Below the pieces are notes generated by a model. It made no database searches. It was not told the origin of the DNA and was given only the letters and a program-made list of their open reading frames with translations. Of a stretch of 64,000 bases of DNA, positions 10,113 to 19,823 are shown piece after piece. The translations under genes were made by a program, and so were the position numbers. Positions within the stretch are counted from its first letter, which is position 1. Every line of letters begins with the position of its first letter. Where the stretch lies: the NCBI RefSeq assembly GCF_000350225.1, contig NW_005178620.1:62001-126000 (forward strand), written 5' to 3'. This stretch comes from Chondrus crispus. Taxonomy: Eukaryota; Rhodophyta; Florideophyceae; Gigartinales; Gigartinaceae.

Positions 10113-10754
10113 ATGCGCGACGCCGTCCAGCTCCAGCTCGCCGCCTGCGACGACGACCACATCCTCTACCAGGTCGCCCTCGCCGCCTTGGACGCCTTCG
10201 TCACCGTCCGCGTGCACGGCGCGCGCGCGAAGACCTCGGCCTTTTTTGACAAGCTCTCGCGCGAGCGATACTGGGACTCGTTCGCTGTCTTTGCGGGCAG
10301 CACCGTCGCAGAGGAGGCCTTCTTGGCCATCAATATTCGCAAGCAGCTCACCGTCATTGACGTCGTGCCGCAGTATGAAGGGAGGGGCGTCGCGAAGAGG
10401 CTGGCAGCCGCGACGGGAGCGTCGGTTCGCTATGGCTTATTGGGCAATTGTCGTAAGTTGTTGGAAGGCGTTGACGCCGTTATTATAGGGGCGGAGGAAG
10501 TGGCGATGAATCGGTGTGTCTTGGCCTCGCCCGGCGCGAGCATTGTGGTTCAGATTGCGAGGGAGCTGGGCGTGTCGGTCGTCGTGACGACGCAGGCCGT
10601 CAAGTTTTCGGAGGGCATGATCGTGGATTGGAGTTATGCGGGTTATGATGTCATCAGGCCGCATGAGATTCTCACCATTGTCACAGAGATGAATACGAGT
10701 GCATATAGTGCTTCGGACGCGCCTGATGTGCTCAAGGTTTTGGCTAGGTGTTAG
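10113..10754 (+). CDS. eIF2B beta-like protein (eIF2B alpha/beta/delta family), possibly truncated
   Basis: Resembles the regulatory subunits of eIF2B, the exchange factor that reloads eIF2 with GTP during translation initiation. From ATG 10113 it is 213 residues and holds the C-terminal Rossmann-type half: FAGSTVAEEAFL, VPQYEGRGVAKRLAAATG, GVDAVIIGAEEVAMN, ASPGASIVVQIARELGVSVVVTTQAVKF, and a tail YDVIRPHEILTIVTEM that best fits the beta subunit. Family members are usually 300 residues or more, so the helical N-terminal half is short. The same frame stays open upstream to an ATG at 9906 except for one TAG at 9984-9986, and the intervening residues (LALQESAPADARLQLAHLL) look like the missing helical part. 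Either the gene is broken, or it starts at 10113, or the TAG is an error. The first 200 bases are much more GC-rich than the rest. Confidence 0.75.
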   Translation: MRDAVQLQLAACDDDHILYQVALAALDAFVTVRVHGARAKTSAFFDKLSRERYWDSFAVFAGSTVAEEAFLAINIRKQLTVIDVVPQYEGRGVAKRLAAATGASVRYGLLGNCRKLLEGVDAVIIGAEEVAMNRCVLASPGASIVVQIARELGVSVVVTTQAVKFSEGMIVDWSYAGYDVIRPHEILTIVTEMNTSAYSASDAPDVLKVLARC

Positions 10755-12232
10755 GGGAGGAAGGGGAAGATGGCAACCTAGCAATCGAGTTGGTATTGCC
10801 TTCAGATGTCTATACGGCCGATGCTTCTTTTTTTTCTTTTCTTTTCGGCGCAGCGATTTGCACAGAATGCTTTTAGGGGATAAGTGAGTCTGCTATGCTT
10901 CTCGGTGACCGGTTTATCACTGTTCCATGTCTATATAGTCTTGTCTGGCTTAGAGCCCTCTTTCATTCCGGTCGTGGCAGAGATGATTTTCTAGCTCGAT
11001 GTTAACACAACTATCTGTACCAGTATCTTAAGCCCACTAACGAATCCAATCAATCCATAGACGCACGACAAGTTTTGATGACTCATCACCAAATCAATTT
11101 AGTACCTCAAACCCCGATTTTATGACCGAATCCCGACCCTGAACAACTCGGCGGTGTATGGCACCATTACAGCTGGTGCGTAGAATGGCGCCAAGTGACC
11201 TACAATTTATGTGCCCACCTTTAACTCTGCTATTCGGAAATGTGGTGAGTTGTAGTCAATTGACGTTTATATCCCAAGAGAGGGATTTCTTCCGACTAGA
11301 CTGCCCTACATTAGGTCTGCCAAATCTCGCTTTTAAACTATATTTAAAAGGTCGATGGAAGTTGTTGTACTAGAAAACGCCAAGATTGACAGAAGCACTG
11401 TTCGTGGGAAGCCTCTGGACGTTGACTGTTGCTGCCAGTACAAAAAATGAAGAGGGTATCGCTCCAATGTATGTGACATCATAAGAACTTACCCTGCATG
11501 AACTATGGCTGCACCGATATTGCTGATATCACAGGAAATGCCGGAATGGAAGGGAACGAACAGAGCTGGGGCAGTTTACAACTGTCGCCCCACATAAAAA
11601 GGTGACACTCTGGAGTAGATCTCATCCCAGCATGAAACTCGATCTTGATCAAAGGATGGCCATTTCGCACTATCTCGAAATGAAGAAGGAAATTAAATGG
11701 AGGAAGGCGTCGAGATAAATGGGCGATAGAATAACTAAGGAAAACGTGGTGCATGCTTAACTTCTGTGTTCCGGTCTTATATCTATAACGATTATTGTGA
11801 ATGGGTTCTCAATGAGAAGTCATCATTTATTCGGTGATAATGGAAGCTCTCTTGCCTAGATAGATTGGAGTATACTGGATACTCTTGATGTCATAAGGAG
11901 CTCTTGAGTAATCGCAAAGAGATGATGGGAGTAAGCTGAACTACATCATCTCATCACGCATGTGAATACGTAGAATCACAGTGCTTGATGGCAGCCATGT
12001 TATATGCTAATACGGAACAACCAATGGAGAAAGGGCAGATACAGTTTTCAGAATTTAGCCTTTTTGGGGCACCAATATTGCAGGCATTAAAAATAAGTGG
12101 AATTGGGTTTTCATCGCTGGCATCCACAATGCTGTTAAGCTTTGCGCCTATGTCGACGTTGTCGACGCGTTACGTCTTTTCGCAGTCAACTTCGTTCTTC
12201 GAGACACCTTTGTTTCGCTCTGGTTGGGACAA
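10755..12232. other. Intergenic, no gene recognised
   Basis: About 1.5 kb of AT-richer DNA between the eIF2B-like gene and ALG7. The small open frames inside (for example 11158-11373 plus, 11503-11754 minus) have no recognisable motif. A T-rich tract lies at 10825-10850. It presumably holds the 3' end of one gene and the promoter of the next. Confidence 0.5.
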
Positions 12233-13534
12233 ATGGCAGGGACGCCGTCTTCAGCGGCTCCAAACTCGTCCAGATCGTCACCTTCACGCCCACCCGAAGA
12301 CGAGATGAAGGAGCGTGGAACAGGCATAGCAATGGGCGGTTTCGCGTTACTCACTTGCATTGCCGTTTTGGCCTTCGTTTGCAAAGAAGCGCAATTGGCG
12401 GATCCGCTTCTTCTTTCTCGGGTACTGACTGTGAGTTTCATTGCAGCTACATGCTTTCTCCTGGTGAAGCACTTCATCAAGGTAATGGTTCCGCTCTTTC
12501 TGAGGGCCAACATGTGCGGCAGGGACATTAATAAGCGCGGCACACCAGCAGGAGAAAGGCCGATCCCCGAGCCACTAGGCCTGATACCAGCAGCAGTCTA
12601 TATTCTCGTACTCTGTGCGCTGCATCTCGTGGGTGATCACAACGGTGACGCCCGCTTGTATACGGCTGCGATGGCTTGTGTTACGTTCATGACGCTTCTC
12701 GGATTTGCAGACGACGTTCTTGACTTAAAATGGCGCTACAAATTGGTTCTCCCTTTCATCGCTAGCATGCCACTTCTGGTCAACTATACCGGCGTGACGA
12801 CTGTCGTGATGCCGCGTGCCCTGGCGCCGCTTGTCGGTGCCATTGCCAAACCGCTGGGCGGCGGTTTTGTTGGAGCCGCGTCGGGAAGATTGGTGGACCT
12901 CGGGCTCGGGTACTATCTGTACATGTCGCTGTTAAGCATATTCTGCACGAATGCGATCAATATTTACGCAGGCATTAACGGGTTGGAGGCGGGACAATCG
13001 GTCGTGATTGGGATCTTCGTACTCATTCACAACGCACTTAACATCAACCCGACGGTGCCGAAGGATAACATCGAGCTGCTTCGGGCACATCATGCGTTTT
13101 CAATGGACATGATGATTCCATTTGTGGCTGTGACTTTGGGCTTGCTGGTGCACAATTGGTACCCGTCGCGGGTATTTGTCGGGGATACCTTTTGCTACTT
13201 TGCGGGAATGACGTTTGCTATGGCTGCGATTTTGGGGCATTACGCACTCACGCTGCTTCTATTTTTCCTACCACAGATTTTTAACTTTCTATACTCGGTG
13301 CCGCAGTTGTTTGGGATTGTGCCATGCCCGAGACATCGTTTGCCTACTTTTAACCAGGAAACAGGGAAATTGGAGGCCGTCAAGTCACATCTCAACCTTG
13401 TGAACCTTGTGTTATGGATCACGGGGCCGATGACGGAACGTGCACTCTGCGTACTGTTACTTGTTTTACAAGTAGTGTGTTGTTGTGGTGGGTTAGCAGT
13501 TCGTGGATTTGTTCTGACTTTAATAAGCAAATGA
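12233..13534 (+). CDS. ALG7: UDP-GlcNAc:dolichol-phosphate GlcNAc-1-P transferase
   Basis: Catalyses the first step of N-glycan assembly, moving GlcNAc-1-phosphate from UDP-GlcNAc to dolichol phosphate on the ER membrane (ALG7/DPAGT1, the tunicamycin target). The 433-residue protein is strongly hydrophobic with about ten membrane segments. Family motifs are intact: FADDVLDLKWRYK (about residues 158-170, the Mg-binding Asp pair), NAINIYAGINGLEAGQS (about 239-255), FVGDTF, and the C-terminal CPRHRLPTFN...TGKLE (about 364-380), which is diagnostic for the eukaryotic enzyme. ATG 12233 is the first in frame; a second ATG at 12305 just before the first membrane segment is also possible. No intron is needed. 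It is on the same strand as the TM9SF gene 600 bases on, which also belongs to the secretory pathway, but independent transcription is assumed. Confidence 0.93.
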   Translation: MAGTPSSAAPNSSRSSPSRPPEDEMKERGTGIAMGGFALLTCIAVLAFVCKEAQLADPLLLSRVLTVSFIAATCFLLVKHFIKVMVPLFLRANMCGRDINKRGTPAGERPIPEPLGLIPAAVYILVLCALHLVGDHNGDARLYTAAMACVTFMTLLGFADDVLDLKWRYKLVLPFIASMPLLVNYTGVTTVVMPRALAPLVGAIAKPLGGGFVGAASGRLVDLGLGYYLYMSLLSIFCTNAINIYAGINGLEAGQSVVIGIFVLIHNALNINPTVPKDNIELLRAHHAFSMDMMIPFVAVTLGLLVHNWYPSRVFVGDTFCYFAGMTFAMAAILGHYALTLLLFFLPQIFNFLYSVPQLFGIVPCPRHRLPTFNQETGKLEAVKSHLNLVNLVLWITGPMTERALCVLLLVLQVVCCCGGLAVRGFVLTLISK

Positions 13535-14134
13535 CGATGCTCAATATCATCATGCAATTATCCCATTGGTATTGCGTCGAAGTCGTGCAAATAGGTTGCT
13601 ACCGGTGTATAAAGGGGATGGTGGCTGTACAGCGACAATAATTAGAGCATTGAGCGACAAGGGAAGCGGGACTTGGACTGGGGACATCGTCAGCCAGTGG
13701 CTGCGCTCAGATCAAATTTTTGGGAAACTTTTTGTTCATTTATCGCTTGGCCGTTTGTTGTTCAGTGCGTCGCTTGCGGGCCGTTCCTAACGACGAGCAC
13801 GGTGTGTGTGGGCCGTTGACTGGTGCAGGGCTAGGGGTGGTGCCAGCACCGGCCCTGACACTGCGACGTTCGCCAGTGTTCCCGAAATCTACGAAATTAC
13901 TGCACATTTTCTCCACGTCCACATTACTGTACCCGTCCCCCACTGACACCCCCCACACATATCCGTCACCTGCCACCTCCGTCCCCATCAGGCTGCCGTC
14001 CGCGTTCATCCCCGTCGCCCACTACGCGACCATCAGTGGCATCCCACATCACCTTCCCGCCTCGAAACTTTCACCCTTTCTTTCGTCACGCGCTTGAGCG
14101 CGCGCCGACGCAAGTCCAACTTTCTCTCCGCATC
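13535..14134. other. Intergenic between ALG7 and TM9SF
   Basis: No gene recognised. The 200 bases before the TM9SF start are C/T-rich on the plus strand, similar to but weaker than the tract before the gene at 21167, so they are likely leader or promoter DNA. Confidence 0.45.
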
Positions 14135-16072
14135 ATGAACACCCCACGCCGTCATCGATGCGTGACAGCAACAGCGCTGCTTGCAGCCGTCCTCTCTGTA
14201 GCACCGGCGTTCTACCTCCCGGGTATCGCCTCCATTAACTATGAGGAAGGTGAGAAGCTCGACGTGATGGCGAACAAACTCACCTCACCGAAGAACAAGC
14301 TACCATACGACTACTATTCGCTGCCGTTCTGCGGCTCCGACAACAAGAAGGACCATCGTTCCAAGCCTGTCAATCTGGGCCAGGTCCTTATGGGCGATCG
14401 CATGAAGCCCACGGATTACGACTTTCGCATGAAGACGCCAATGCAATGTAAGGTACTCTGCGAGCGCAAGTTCACGGCCGAGCAGATCCGTTTGCTACGC
14501 ACGAGAATCGTCCAGGAGTATGCTGTCAGACTCAATTTGGACAACATGCCTGTGGTTATCAAGGGACATACGAGAGCTCATCGCCCTGCGTTTAGATTTG
14601 GATATGATATTGGACGATCCGAGTCGGATGGCAAGCTCTTTATCAACAACCATCTCAAGTTTAAAGTTTTGTTTAACAATCCCAAGGCATCGGGCTCTGG
14701 TTTCGAATCGGTCCCTGATATTGATGCCGTTTCTTCTGAAGGGTATCGCGTTGTTGGTTTTGAGGTTGAACCGTACAGCATCAAGCATGTAGTCGCAGAT
14801 TCCAAGCCTACCAAGGAAAGCTGCCCGGTTTCTGATGCAATGGAACCCATGGAGATCACCCCTGATACACCTGTTCTTTTCACATATGACGTCGATTTCA
14901 TTGAATCCTCGCACCGATGGGCTACTCGTTGGGACAACCTCCTTGAAGCCAATCCTGAGCTGAAGCAGATTCAATGGTTTTCCATCGTCAACTCCCTCAT
15001 GATCTCACTTTTCCTCACTGCCCTCGTCGGTACTGTCATGCTGCGAACGGTGTTACGTGACTTCTCCAGATACAACGCGTTAGAAGAGGAGGATGAAGAG
15101 GATGTCACCGGCTGGAAATTGGTCCACGGTGATGTCTTCCGTACACCCAAGTACCCCGTCCTTTTATCTATCTTTTGCGGTTCGGGCTCTCAGACCCTTT
15201 GGATGTCTACTATTCTGCTTCTTTTCGCGCTTTTGGGCTTCCTTTCACCTGCATACCGCGGCGGTCTCATCACCACTATGCTCTCGCTCTGGGTTCTCGC
15301 TTCCTCCATTTGCGGATATTCTTCTGCGCGTGTTTATGCGTCCTTTGAGAACGGTCAGAGCAGGAAGCTTGTGACTCTCGGCTCAGCTTTCTTGTTCCCA
15401 AGTCTTGCGTTCACGTTATTTTTTGTGCTAAACCTCTTTGTGTGGGGATCAGGTTCATCAGGGGCAGTGCCGTTTACGACCCTTCTGGTCCTCCTGTTCA
15501 TGTGGTTTGGTATCTCCGTCCCATTGGTATTTGCTGGTGCCTACATCGGGTACAAGACCAAGCCTTATGAGTTCCCGACTCGTACGAACCAGATTCCGCG
15601 ACAAATTCCTGCATCACCGCTGAACATTCCGCAAGCAGCGTATGTTGTTCTTGCTGGTGTTCTTCCGTTCGGAACAGTGTTCATGGAACTCGTCTTCATT
15701 CTCAATTCAATTTGGCAGAATCAAATTTTGTACCTGTTTGGAATGCTTTCCATTGTTTTCGCCATTCTTGTCGTCACATGCGCGGAAATGAGCATTGTGT
15801 TTACTTACCTTACCCTTGCCGCAGAGCGGTGGACGTGGTGGTGGCAAGCATTCGGTGGATCTGCATCTGCTGGCATGTACATGTTTTTGTACAGTCTCTA
15901 CTACATTGGTTCCCAAGCCGCGCAAGATCACATGCCACTTGTGAGCACAATGATGTTTGTTACTTACAGTCTTGTCGTAAGTGTGGCCTTCGCGTTAATG
16001 TGTGGTGCAGTTGGGTTCTTTTCTTCGTTCTGGTTTGTGAGGAAGATCTACTCCAACATTAGGGTCGATTAG
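14135..16072 (+). CDS. TM9SF (nonaspanin) endomembrane protein
   Basis: A transmembrane-9-superfamily protein of the Golgi/endosome system, 645 residues from ATG 14135. A signal peptide (TATALLAAVLSVAPAFYLPG) is followed by the lumenal domain with the family motif LPYDYYSLPFCG near residue 65, then nine hydrophobic segments from about residue 290. Membrane-region motifs include WFSIVNSLMISLFL, GWKLVHGDVFRTPKYP, FGTVFMELVFILNSIW and AEMSIVFTYLTLAAE. The C-terminus is KIYSNIRVD, where members normally end KxD/KxE for COPI and Golgi retention; here the Lys of that motif is Arg. The frame extends upstream to a GTG at 14036, but ATG 14135 gives a clean signal peptide. Single exon. It is convergent with the ARFRP1-like gene, with a 918-base spacer. 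Confidence 0.94.
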   Translation: MNTPRRHRCVTATALLAAVLSVAPAFYLPGIASINYEEGEKLDVMANKLTSPKNKLPYDYYSLPFCGSDNKKDHRSKPVNLGQVLMGDRMKPTDYDFRMKTPMQCKVLCERKFTAEQIRLLRTRIVQEYAVRLNLDNMPVVIKGHTRAHRPAFRFGYDIGRSESDGKLFINNHLKFKVLFNNPKASGSGFESVPDIDAVSSEGYRVVGFEVEPYSIKHVVADSKPTKESCPVSDAMEPMEITPDTPVLFTYDVDFIESSHRWATRWDNLLEANPELKQIQWFSIVNSLMISLFLTALVGTVMLRTVLRDFSRYNALEEEDEEDVTGWKLVHGDVFRTPKYPVLLSIFCGSGSQTLWMSTILLLFALLGFLSPAYRGGLITTMLSLWVLASSICGYSSARVYASFENGQSRKLVTLGSAFLFPSLAFTLFFVLNLFVWGSGSSGAVPFTTLLVLLFMWFGISVPLVFAGAYIGYKTKPYEFPTRTNQIPRQIPASPLNIPQAAYVVLAGVLPFGTVFMELVFILNSIWQNQILYLFGMLSIVFAILVVTCAEMSIVFTYLTLAAERWTWWWQAFGGSASAGMYMFLYSLYYIGSQAAQDHMPLVSTMMFVTYSLVVSVAFALMCGAVGFFSSFWFVRKIYSNIRVD

Positions 16073-16990
16073 GGTCGTTTCCACATGGTGAATACGTTTT
16101 CTTAGGGATATCCTGGCACATGTGGGGGAATGTTTACGGACGTGAACACTAGTTAGGATAAAATATACTACCATGCTCATTTTGTACAGGGTGGCCGTCT
16201 CCTTTAGTTCTATTGTAGCGTCAGTCCTCCACTTGCAAGGCCGGGCTGAACGGCTTCTGATAAGGCACTGCGACGTACTGTAGCTATTGCAATCCTGTGC
16301 TTCAGCTTGGATCACAGTCAACTGCAGTAGTCACTCCACGCCTAAGGTGTTCTTTCAATGGCTACTTACTATCAACGACAACGGTCCAAACGCAACCTGT
16401 ACCGACCGTTATCTCTCCGATCGCTGTGACCGCGAGCTGTTGCACCTCGCTTGAATACCAATGTTGATAAGGCATATCTAATCGCATGGAAACGCACAGA
16501 AACGTATCATCCCATTAATCTCGAGGACATTCAAAGAGCAGAATCTGCTAATCCTTGTTGATTTCTACAACGAGACATCTTCTCTGAAAAATTGCAACTG
16601 CAAACGACGAGAGCCTTTTGCCTTTGACATGGCCCAAAATATCCTGAATCTTTCTCGAGCTCGCACAAGTCATTTGACTCTGTGGCTTCATCTTTCGTCC
16701 TCGCACCGACTCAGAACTAGCATAAAGTAGGGATGCAAAGAGACGGGAACCTCGAAACCCCATTCTCCTCGCCTTCCCGCAATGAACAAGGGTCTAAGAA
16801 CCCATTCCGAGGAAGGAAGCGTGAATGGATGCCCCATAAAGCTTCACGAAGAATATGTCCCAGGATTTGGTATCAACCAGATACCAGCGCATTCATCTAT
16901 CGGAGAAGACAAAACCACGCTTGTCCTTCCTTACAAAATAATATAATGCCTTGTAGAAGTTTTTGCTTTTGCACTCTTGTCGACAGTCCA
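16073..16990. other. Intergenic between convergent TM9SF and ARFRP1-like genes
   Basis: Holds both 3' ends. No gene or repeat recognised; short open frames here have no known motif. Confidence 0.45.
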
Positions 16991-17605
16991 TTAAGGAATT
17001 CTGATCTCCAGCTTCATGTTTCCCTGCAAATTGGCCATGAGCCACTGTATGCCTTCGCGGATGCCTTCCCCAGACTCTGCTGAGCATGGTTGCACACACT
17101 GCGGCCTTTTCTCCGCGTCGGACAGAAGGTCGAGATCAAGACTGATTTTGACGGGATCGATCGCATCTTTTTGATCCTGCTTGTTGGCAAATATGAGGAG
17201 CGGGCTATGTACCAAATGCTCGCGCACAACGAGCTTTTTCAATTCATCCCGGGAATCCTCAAGCTTCGACTCGTCTGCGGAATCGACAACCCAAATAACA
17301 ACCTCCGCATCCTCGACGTAGCGCTCCCAAATCGAGCGCAAGGCCTTCGCGCCGCCGAGATCCCAAACGAGAAGCTTCTCACCAGCAGTGTGAAGCTTCG
17401 CAACATTAAGACCGACCGTAGGATTCATTTTTTCCAGAGACGAGGGCTTCTCAACGATAGCTTCCGCAGGCGCGTTTTTTTTCAAGTACACCTTGAGCCA
17501 TTCTAGTATAGAAGACTTTCCAGAGGACTCGACGCCGAGCAGGGCTATTTTGCGTTCGTTGACGTACGTCAGCTCCTCGTAGATGCCCTGGACTAGCGAG
17601 AACAT
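16991..17605 (-). CDS. ARFRP1: ARFRP1-like small GTPase (ARF family) with Gln-to-Ala in switch II
   Basis: An ARF-like GTPase; ARFRP1 (yeast Arl3) acts at the trans-Golgi to recruit ARL1 and golgins. From ATG 17605 it is 204 residues (family about 200) and begins MFSLVQGIYEEL, like the MYTLLSGLYK start of ARFRP1; it lacks the myristoylated Gly2 of true ARFs. Nucleotide motifs: G24-VESSGKSS-32 (P-loop), PTVGLN (switch I), WDLGG (switch II), NKQD at 141-144, CSAESGEGI. The C-terminal REGIQWLM matches REGIEWM of ARFRP1. The catalytic Gln after WDLGG is Ala86 (codon 17348-17350), which in ARF proteins should cripple intrinsic GTP hydrolysis. The open frame continues upstream to a TTG at 17653, but the ATG start fits the family. 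No intron. Confidence 0.85.
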   Translation of the reverse strand: MFSLVQGIYEELTYVNERKIALLGVESSGKSSILEWLKVYLKKNAPAEAIVEKPSSLEKMNPTVGLNVAKLHTAGEKLLVWDLGGAKALRSIWERYVEDAEVVIWVVDSADESKLEDSRDELKKLVVREHLVHSPLLIFANKQDQKDAIDPVKISLDLDLLSDAEKRPQCVQPCSAESGEGIREGIQWLMANLQGNMKLEIRIP

Positions 17606-19037
17606 CACACCAAGGGCCGCAGCATTGACGCGCCTTTCGGAAGCAAGGTCCAAAGTGTGTCTTCCCGCGCCGCCTCGGCGTTGTTGCCCGTGAGCGTTAG
17701 TAGACTATCGCGTTGTGGATAGAGCCGATCAAAGAAGTAGCACATGCATGTGGATTGCAGTTGAAGACGAGCTGAGGTCGAAGAAAAGTGGGCGGTGAGG
17801 TGAATGGGAATTTTGGCATAGGAGGAATTCTAGAGCAGCGTTCAGGTCAGACGGAGAAGCGTAATGTCGACAATATCAAGAGAGGCGCTGGCCGATGCTT
17901 ACACTGAAAAAAGTATACACGTGGAAAAAGAAGAAAATATTTTGTGCATATGGCGTGAAGGTTCCTTTTTCGTTTCTATGGACAGATTTCTTACGACAAG
18001 TTGTTCATTTTGATTTTTTGAGCAGGGATGAGCGGATTACATGTGAGGTTGCTCTCGCGCGAACAAAAATCTGAGTTACACATTTTTTTAGCGCATCTGA
18101 AAACATATGTTGCTTTCAGCTGAGAGAATCTCCGGTAAAGGTTGATATTTCTTTACGGGAGAGATGTGTTTTGTTTTGTTTACGTTCTCTGGAGAACTAT
18201 TGGACCGGGCATCAGCATACGAGAGTTATGTGGAAGCGTTAGCAGGCATGCTTGTGAGAGTCTGCTTGGTGCATTGTAGCAAGCGAAATTGACCACCTGT
18301 CCCTTACGGTATCCAAGCACAGATGAAAGTGGGATTCTCTGGAAGAATTGCCAAGACGCTGGAAACAACGTTGATTTTGCGCAGATGCAAGAGAATGCGC
18401 AGGCCATCTCGAATGCCAAGAGTCCGGTACGTTTGCAACGACATTTAATTATCATTTACCATGAGATGATGAGCTAGAGTGCCACAAGTATCGGAAAGCT
18501 TGCAGTGTGAAAGTTGTCTTCAAAGGGAGTGAGTGTCCTGTACAGTATCTCTGACACAGGGCAACTGGTTGCTCACAAGCGGCGTAGAGCGAGCGAGTGG
18601 ACAAACCTACGTGATCACCATCACAACTGTACTGTGCGATATACTAAAAGTACGGTACAGCAGGAGATCCGAGTAGGGTATCACGGGGATGCGTTTCAAA
18701 AAAAAGGGCACTGTAAAGCCGTTCCAGGCTTGAAGAAATATCGAGACTATCGATACGCAACAGAGCGGTAGATAGTATCTAGTAGATACTATCTACCGTA
18801 TCTACTAGATGCTGTACCCAAGGGTGCTGTAGAAATTAGGCCAGAATGAGAAATTCGTTTTGGCATACAGCAAAGCGTCCGTCTGCATGTCGAGTCATCA
18901 ACTGGACGTCGCGTCGGTCCACTTGTTCAAAAACCGGGGCAGATATGATGCCGATCGTTCAGTACAGTACACTACGTGTAGCCAGTTAATTTAGTTGTTG
19001 CAAGACATTCCAACCCTTCAAGCGTTCCCCAAAACCG
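17606..19037. other. Intergenic, contains a palindrome and GTAC-rich motifs
   Basis: Promoter region of the ARFRP1-like gene on the left, 3' flank of RNase HII on the right. No gene recognised. Contains the palindrome at 18767-18797 and several CTGTAC/GTACAG motifs (18539, 18650, 18811, 18961). Confidence 0.5.
18767..18797. repeat. Perfect 14-bp inverted repeat, 3-base loop
   Basis: The arms GGTAGATAGTATCT and AGATACTATCTACC are exact complements around AGT. A related TATCTACTAGAT follows at once. It may be a hairpin-forming or foldback relic. Confidence 0.75.
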
Positions 19038-19823
19038 TTACACTCCGACCTCCCCGTCCTCCATCCTCTGCTCTGCCTCCCGCACCGGGCGAAAGGACCT
19101 GCGGTGAATGGCGCACGGTCCAAGCTCCAGCAGCGCTTGCACATGCATCTTGGTGCCATACCCCTTATGCCTCGCAAAGCCATACCCCGGAAACCTCGCG
19201 TCCATCTGCACCATAAGCTCGTCTCTACAGACTTTCGCCAGCACGCTCGCCATAGCCACCACCTCCACGCGAGCATCGCCGCCCACGACGGCCTCCTGCG
19301 CGACGCTCTCCTGCACGGCGGGGAGGGTGCGGTTTCCGTCGACGAACAGCAGCTGGGGGGCGACGGGGAGCGCGCGCACCGCGCGCGCCATAGCCTCTAA
19401 ACGCGCGTTGAGGATGTTGTCGCGGTCGATCTCAGAGGGCGAGCACTCGCCATACGCGAGGATGAAGGCCGGGTGCGCGCGCAGCGCGGCCGCGAGACGC
19501 GCGCGGCGCCGCGCCGTGAGGCGCTTCGAGTCGTCGAGATGCGGCAGAGGCGGCCGCGCGAGGCGCGGGTGCAGGAGCACGGCGCACGCGACGACAGGGC
19601 CGGCGAGGGGGCCCGCGCCCTGCGACGGGAGATCGAGTTTGGGTTAGTGATTGAAGAATGGACGCGCGGCTTTGTCTGTGCGGGCGCTTACGACTTCGTC
19701 GACGCCGGCTATTAAGGCGTGGCTGGCGGGCGGCGGCGAAAGGCGGCGGATTTGATTGCGCTGGGTGCGGGGGGTGAGCGTCGCGACGATGGCGAAGGCG
19801 GGTCGGGAGCGAGAAGAGGGCAT
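19038..19823 (-). CDS. rnhB: Bacterial-type RNase HII, one 72-nt intron
   Basis: Removes RNA from RNA-DNA hybrids. Exon 1 is 19692-19823 (44 codons from ATG 19823), the intron is 19620-19691 and exon 2 is 19038-19619, giving 237 residues. The intron starts GTAAGC, ends GTCGCAG and has a TCACTAAC branch-site-like sequence. Splicing joins HALIAGVDEV to GAGPLAGPVVACAVLL, restoring the first active-site motif. Other family motifs: LDDSKRL, LFVDGNRTLP, VVGGDARVEVVAMASVLAKVCRDELM, FARHKGYGT, GPCAIHRRSFRPV, so all four acidic metal ligands are present. The sequence is of the bacterial RNase HII type rather than the longer eukaryotic RNase H2A. The N-terminal 34 residues are Ser/Pro/Arg-rich with no acids, like an organelle transit peptide. 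A plastid or mitochondrial enzyme is inferred. Confidence 0.88.
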
